Assembly: GCA_031284345.1 (NCBI GenBank)
Contig: JAITAC010000027.1
Location: 1-11,122 of the forward strand
DNA from: Holosporaceae bacterium
GTDB lineage: Bacteria > Pseudomonadota > Alphaproteobacteria > UBA3830
Length of the DNA stretch: 11,122 nucleotides
Direction of reading: 5' to 3'
Position 1 is the stretch's first letter, and every line of letters starts with the position of its first letter. Positions 9,001 through 11,122 of this stretch are shown in pieces. Under the pieces are notes generated by a model that ran no database searches, had not been told where the DNA came from, and saw only the letters and a program-made list of their open reading frames with translations. Both the position numbers and the translations under genes were made by a program.

Positions 9001-10249
9001 AGGGAAAGAAAGGGCGATTCACAAAGTACCTTTCGGGTCCCGGCTGTACGTATACAGCGGAGACAAGGTGGTCAAGGGCTCAAAATTAGCTGATTGGGAT
9101 CAGTTTACGTCTCCGGTTTTGACCGAGAGGTCAGGTATTGCGCGTTATGTTGATCTCATTGATGGCATTTCTCTTAAGGAGTCCATTGATGAGTCTACGG
9201 GTGTTTCCACCTATGTTGTATCCAACTGGCGCCAGCAAGCCAGGTACGCGGATTTGAAACCGAGAATTACCCTGGAGGATGAGTACGGGAAGCCGCTGTT
9301 GTTGCCTAACGGACAAGAGATACGCTATTCTTTAAGTGCCGATTCTATTCTTGCCGTGAACAATGGCGATAGGGTAAGTGTGGGGGATATACTTGCTCGT
9401 GTTCCGCGAGAGACTTCCAAGACCAAAGATATTACCGGTGGTTTGCCGAGGGTTTCGGAGTTATTTGAAGCGAGGGTGCCGAAAGACGCGGCTGTCATAA
9501 GTGAGTATGAGGGAAGGGTTGAGTTTGGAAAAGATTATAAAGGGAAGCGCAGGATTATTGTGCATCCGGAAGATGACGCTTTGAATCCGATGGAGTATCT
9601 GGTACCGAGATGGCGTCAGGTGGCCGTAAAGGAAGGGGATATTGTTTCCAGAGGCGACGTGCTCATAGATGGCAACAAGGCGCCGCATGATATTTTGTAT
9701 GTTTTAGGGGTGGAAGCTCTGGCAGATTATCTTATAAATGAGATACAGGATGTTTATCGGTTACAGGGTGTAAAAATCAACGATAAGCACATTGAAATCA
9801 TTGTGAGGCAGATGCTACAGAAGGTAAAGGTATCGTCGCCGGGAGACACTACTTTCCTAATGGACGAGCAAGTGGATCGTCTTGATTTTGAAGAAGAGAA
9901 TAATCGTATAATAAAAGAGAGCGGCGTACCGGCGGTTGCACATCCGGTGCTGCAGGGAATTACCAAGGCGTCTTTGCAGACGAGGTCATTTATATCGGCG
10001 GCGTCTTTTCAGGAGACGACTCGAGTTCTTACTGAAGCGGCCATAACCGGGCGTATTGATAGGCTCACGGGGCTGAAGGAAAATGTGTTAGTGGGAAGAC
10101 TGATACCAGCCGGAACCGGATTGATTATTAATAAATTGAGGAAGATTGCGCTTGCCAAAGATGCCGAAGCTCTAGAGAACAATGCACGTCTAGAGAAGGA
10201 ATTAGCGCTCAAAAAATTGCCACCGGCTAATATTTCAGAAGTTATATAG
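6065..10249 (+). CDS. rpoC: DNA-directed RNA polymerase subunit beta'
   Basis: This is the beta' subunit, which carries the catalytic magnesium site and the DNA clamp. It has 1394 residues (E. coli 1407). The N-terminal zinc site is C71, C73, C86 and C89. The switch and lid region is present around residues 330-370. The catalytic motif NADFDGD has D462, D464 and D466. The second zinc site is C805, C879, C886 and C889, at E. coli spacing, with an extra cysteine at 881. The bridge-helix region [20 protein letters not shown] and the trigger-loop residues M923 and H927 are conserved. The trigger loop holds the large insertion (about 934-1115) seen in proteobacterial enzymes. The C-terminus ends normally with [20 protein letters not shown] and a short tail. 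The gene starts 9 bp after rpoB and is co-transcribed with it. A stem-loop and T-run follow. Every landmark checked is intact, so it should be functional. Confidence 0.99.
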   Translation: MSNQLQKIFGQISNLNSFDAIKVSISSPDRIRSWSFGEVKKPETINYRTFKPERDGLFCSRIFGPVKDYECLCGKYKRMKYRGVICEKCGVEVTLSKVRRERMGHIELASPVAHIWFTKSPPSRIALLLDITSSEMDRILYFEDYVVIDPGMTPLKQYQLLSEDEYYKAQDDYGEDAFAADIGAEALHSMLSHIDLKKEKEIMRLELKSVNSDMKRRRLVKRLKLVEAFLNSGTRPEWMIMHCIPVIPPELRPLVPLDGGRFATSDLNDLYRRVINRNNRLRRLLELKAPEIIVKNEKRMLQESVDALFDNGRRGKVITGTGKRPLKSLSDMLRGKQGRFRQNLLGKRVDYSGRSVIVVGPELKLHQCGIPKKMALELFQPFIYSRLERYGLATTLKAAKRMVEKERSEVWDILEEVIKEHPVLLNRAPTLHRLGIQAFEPVLVEGKAIKLHPLVCTAFNADFDGDQMAVHVPLSLEAQLESRVLMMSTNNILSPSSGRPIILPTKDITLGIYYLTMEKAGEKGENMIFSSVGEIEHALEAKIVCLHAKIKARYHQIQPDGSRKAITVDTTPGRMILSQLLPKHPGIDFSLVNKLMTNKEAASVVETVYRVCGQKSAVIFSDKLKDLGFLYSTKSGISYGKDDLVIPSSKKEIVRQTKSIVAEYEKQYMDGLITAGERYNKVVDAWDVCSDKVADAMMKQISKIEVGVPVNPIYMMAHSGARGSITQMRQVAGMRGLMAKPSGEIIETPIISNFKEGLTVLEYFTSTHGARKGMADTALKTSNSGYLTRRLVDVAQDCVIVKDDCGTQNGILIRDIISGGDVISPLSERVLGRTVVNDVLDPLTRNVIVSAGELVDEKLVKKIEEAGVNEIRIRSVLTCECKDGICASCYGRDLARGVKVSIGEAVGVIAAQSIGEPGTQLTMRTFHIGGTAQKGAEMSSVDATYDGTVLIRDGKMVTNSEGYSIVMNRSAEVVILDDKGKERAIHKVPFGSRLYVYSGDKVVKGSKLADWDQFTSPVLTERSGIARYVDLIDGISLKESIDESTGVSTYVVSNWRQQARYADLKPRITLEDEYGKPLLLPNGQEIRYSLSADSILAVNNGDRVSVGDILARVPRETSKTKDITGGLPRVSELFEARVPKDAAVISEYEGRVEFGKDYKGKRRIIVHPEDDALNPMEYLVPRWRQVAVKEGDIVSRGDVLIDGNKAPHDILYVLGVEALADYLINEIQDVYRLQGVKINDKHIEIIVRQMLQKVKVSSPGDTTFLMDEQVDRLDFEEENNRIIKESGVPAVAHPVLQGITKASLQTRSFISAASFQETTRVLTEAAITGRIDRLTGLKENVLVGRLIPAGTGLIINKLRKIALAKDAEALENNARLEKELALKKLPPANISEVI

Positions 10250-10285
10250 CAAGCAACAAATTATTTCAGCAAAAACATCATCTTG

Positions 10286-10339
10286 TATAGAGCATACCGG
10301 ATATCAGCGGTTTTATGCTCTATAAATCTAAATTTTTTT
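10286..10339 (+). terminator. Rho-independent-like terminator of rpoBC
   Basis: The perfect 11-bp arms TATAGAGCATA (10286-10296) and TATGCTCTATA (10314-10324) enclose a smaller CCG/CGG stem. A run of seven T follows at 10333-10339. The T-run starts 8 nt after the stem rather than at once, and the outer stem is AT-rich, so efficiency may be modest. Its place 36 bp after the rpoC stop and before the next gene's promoter fits an operon end. Confidence 0.6.
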
Positions 10340-10363
10340 CAGTGAATTTCTATAAAACTTTAG

Positions 10364-10391
10364 TTGTTTTTTAACTAATGGTTACTATGAT
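10364..10391 (+). promoter_or_regulatory. Candidate promoter of the surface-protein gene
   Basis: TTGTTT (10364-10369) and TATGAT (10386-10391) are separated by 16 nt; the -10 box matches consensus at five of six bases. A 6-bp inverted repeat (TTAGTT 10360-10365, AACTAA 10373-10378) overlaps the -35 and might be an operator. The expected start near 10398 leaves a leader of about 29 nt. Confidence 0.42.
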
Positions 10392-10394
10392 GTC

Positions 10395-10410
10395 CGGTAG
10401 TTTACGGTAG
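10395..10410. repeat. CGGTAG direct repeat at 10-bp period
   Basis: CGGTAG occurs at 10395-10400 and 10405-10410, one helical turn apart, at or just after the predicted transcription start of the next gene. This phasing could suit two regulator subunits on one face of the DNA. With only six bases per copy, chance is a fair explanation. Confidence 0.28.
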
Positions 10411-10416
10411 CAATAT

Positions 10417-10422
10417 AGGTGA
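10417..10422 (+). promoter_or_regulatory. Ribosome binding site of the surface-protein gene
   Basis: AGGTGA lies 4 nt upstream of ATG 10427 and is complementary to the 16S rRNA 3' end. It fixes the start at 10427 and so supports the long, charged N-terminal extension ahead of the signal-peptide core. Confidence 0.55.
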
Positions 10423-10426
10423 TTAA

Positions 10427-11122
10427 ATGAAAAATTGTAGTAACAGGTCTTTGCTGAGGCAAAATCATTGCATAAGGCATACATTGGAAACGAGTTCCGC
10501 TTCTGCTGCGGCTTTAGGCGCCAAGAAGATCAACAAATTCGGCACCGGCCGAGATATTTGCAAAATTATCTGCCTGACATTAGTGCTGGGCGCCACCGCC
10601 GGAGTCGAAGCGGCTGGGGAAACTGCAGGTAAGTTTTTTTATACAACGGATACGGCGATGACAGATGATACGCCGATTTTGTATGGTAATATCCACACAT
10701 TAGGCCAATATGGTATTTATGGAAGTGCAACTCAGGAAGCTACTGCATCCGCCGAGGAAATAACAAAAATCTACGGTGGTTATGATACTGCAGCGGCCGC
10801 TGTAACTAATAATACATTGACGGTTGGTAGTGCAGTCGCGCTCCTGGCTGATTCAGAACTTTCCGCCGGATACGGGAATGGCGTTGTAGGTGGGGCTGAG
10901 GAGGGTCTTGGTAACAAACTCAATATAGCAGGAGATGTAACTTTAGCAGATGATGGAACAGCGACGTTCTATGGCGGTTATTCAACCACCGCCGCTCTCG
11001 TCGGTTATAATAAGATCAACGTCGCTGCGCCGATCAGTATTGACACCGGCGTAAAGAAGGATATAACGCTGATTGGCGGCTGCGGTGCTGGTACGGTTGT
11101 TTCCAATAACGAGGTTACGCTT
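10427..11122 (+). CDS. Partial repeat-containing secreted protein, probable surface adhesin/autotransporter passenger
   Basis: The frame is open from ATG 10427 to the window end (232 residues, C-terminus missing). Residues 1-44 are polar and basic with several cysteines. A hydrophobic core (about 45-60) then leads to a likely signal peptidase I site after A62 (V-E-A). Such a long N-region resembles the extended signal peptides of many autotransporters and large adhesins. There is no lipobox cysteine. The mature part is rich in G, A, T, V and N and shows degenerate repeats. N-x-[LIV]-[TN]-[VIL] occurs at 129, 163, 195 and 228, and YGGY or a variant occurs at 116, 182 and 216, about 33 residues per unit. 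This suggests a beta-helix-like fold outside the cell. I do not recognise an exact family. A C-terminal beta-barrel would make it a type V autotransporter, but that part is outside the window. It has its own promoter and ribosome binding site after the rpoBC terminator. Confidence 0.82.
   Translation, partial: MKNCSNRSLLRQNHCIRHTLETSSASAAALGAKKINKFGTGRDICKIICLTLVLGATAGVEAAGETAGKFFYTTDTAMTDDTPILYGNIHTLGQYGIYGSATQEATASAEEITKIYGGYDTAAAAVTNNTLTVGSAVALLADSELSAGYGNGVVGGAEEGLGNKLNIAGDVTLADDGTATFYGGYSTTAALVGYNKINVAAPISIDTGVKKDITLIGGCGAGTVVSNNEVTL

Overview
The window reads as a chromosomal segment of an alphaproteobacterium. RpoB and RpoC (1393 and 1394 residues) carry proteobacterial insertions and alphaproteobacterial-style N-termini, and the YebC protein resembles rickettsial and other alphaproteobacterial members. 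Base composition looks moderately AT-rich (mid-40s % GC by eye, lower between genes). The unusual gene order and the repeat-containing exported protein at the right end would fit a host-associated lineage, but that placement is inference.

Layout, left to right. Positions 94-167 (minus strand) hold a complete tRNA-Gln(CTG) with an encoded CCA end and a small hairpin at its 3' end. A gene-poor stretch follows (168-929). It holds a strong 46-nt stem-loop, degenerate direct repeats, a 13-bp tandem repeat ahead of a possible promoter, a palindrome and a good sigma70-type promoter for the next gene. yebC (930-1673) encodes a YebC/TACO1-family protein. After about 200 bp come rpoB (1874-6055) and rpoC (6065-10249), the two catalytic subunits of RNA polymerase, 9 bp apart and clearly one operon. 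A stem-loop and T-run at 10286-10339 probably end that transcript. A new promoter and ribosome binding site lead into an incomplete reading frame (10427 to the window end) for a secreted protein. It has an extended signal peptide and degenerate ~33-residue beta-rich repeats, like the passenger of an autotransporter or another surface adhesin.

yebC, rpoB and rpoC are housekeeping genes and look intact. All the metal-binding and catalytic residues checked are present, and the rifampicin-contact residues are of the sensitive type. The noteworthy points are the setting (rpoBC without rplJL directly upstream), the structured DNA between tRNA-Gln and yebC, and the surface protein with its own control region. 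I found no defence system, CRISPR array, insertion sequence or phage gene, and no convincing new multi-gene system.
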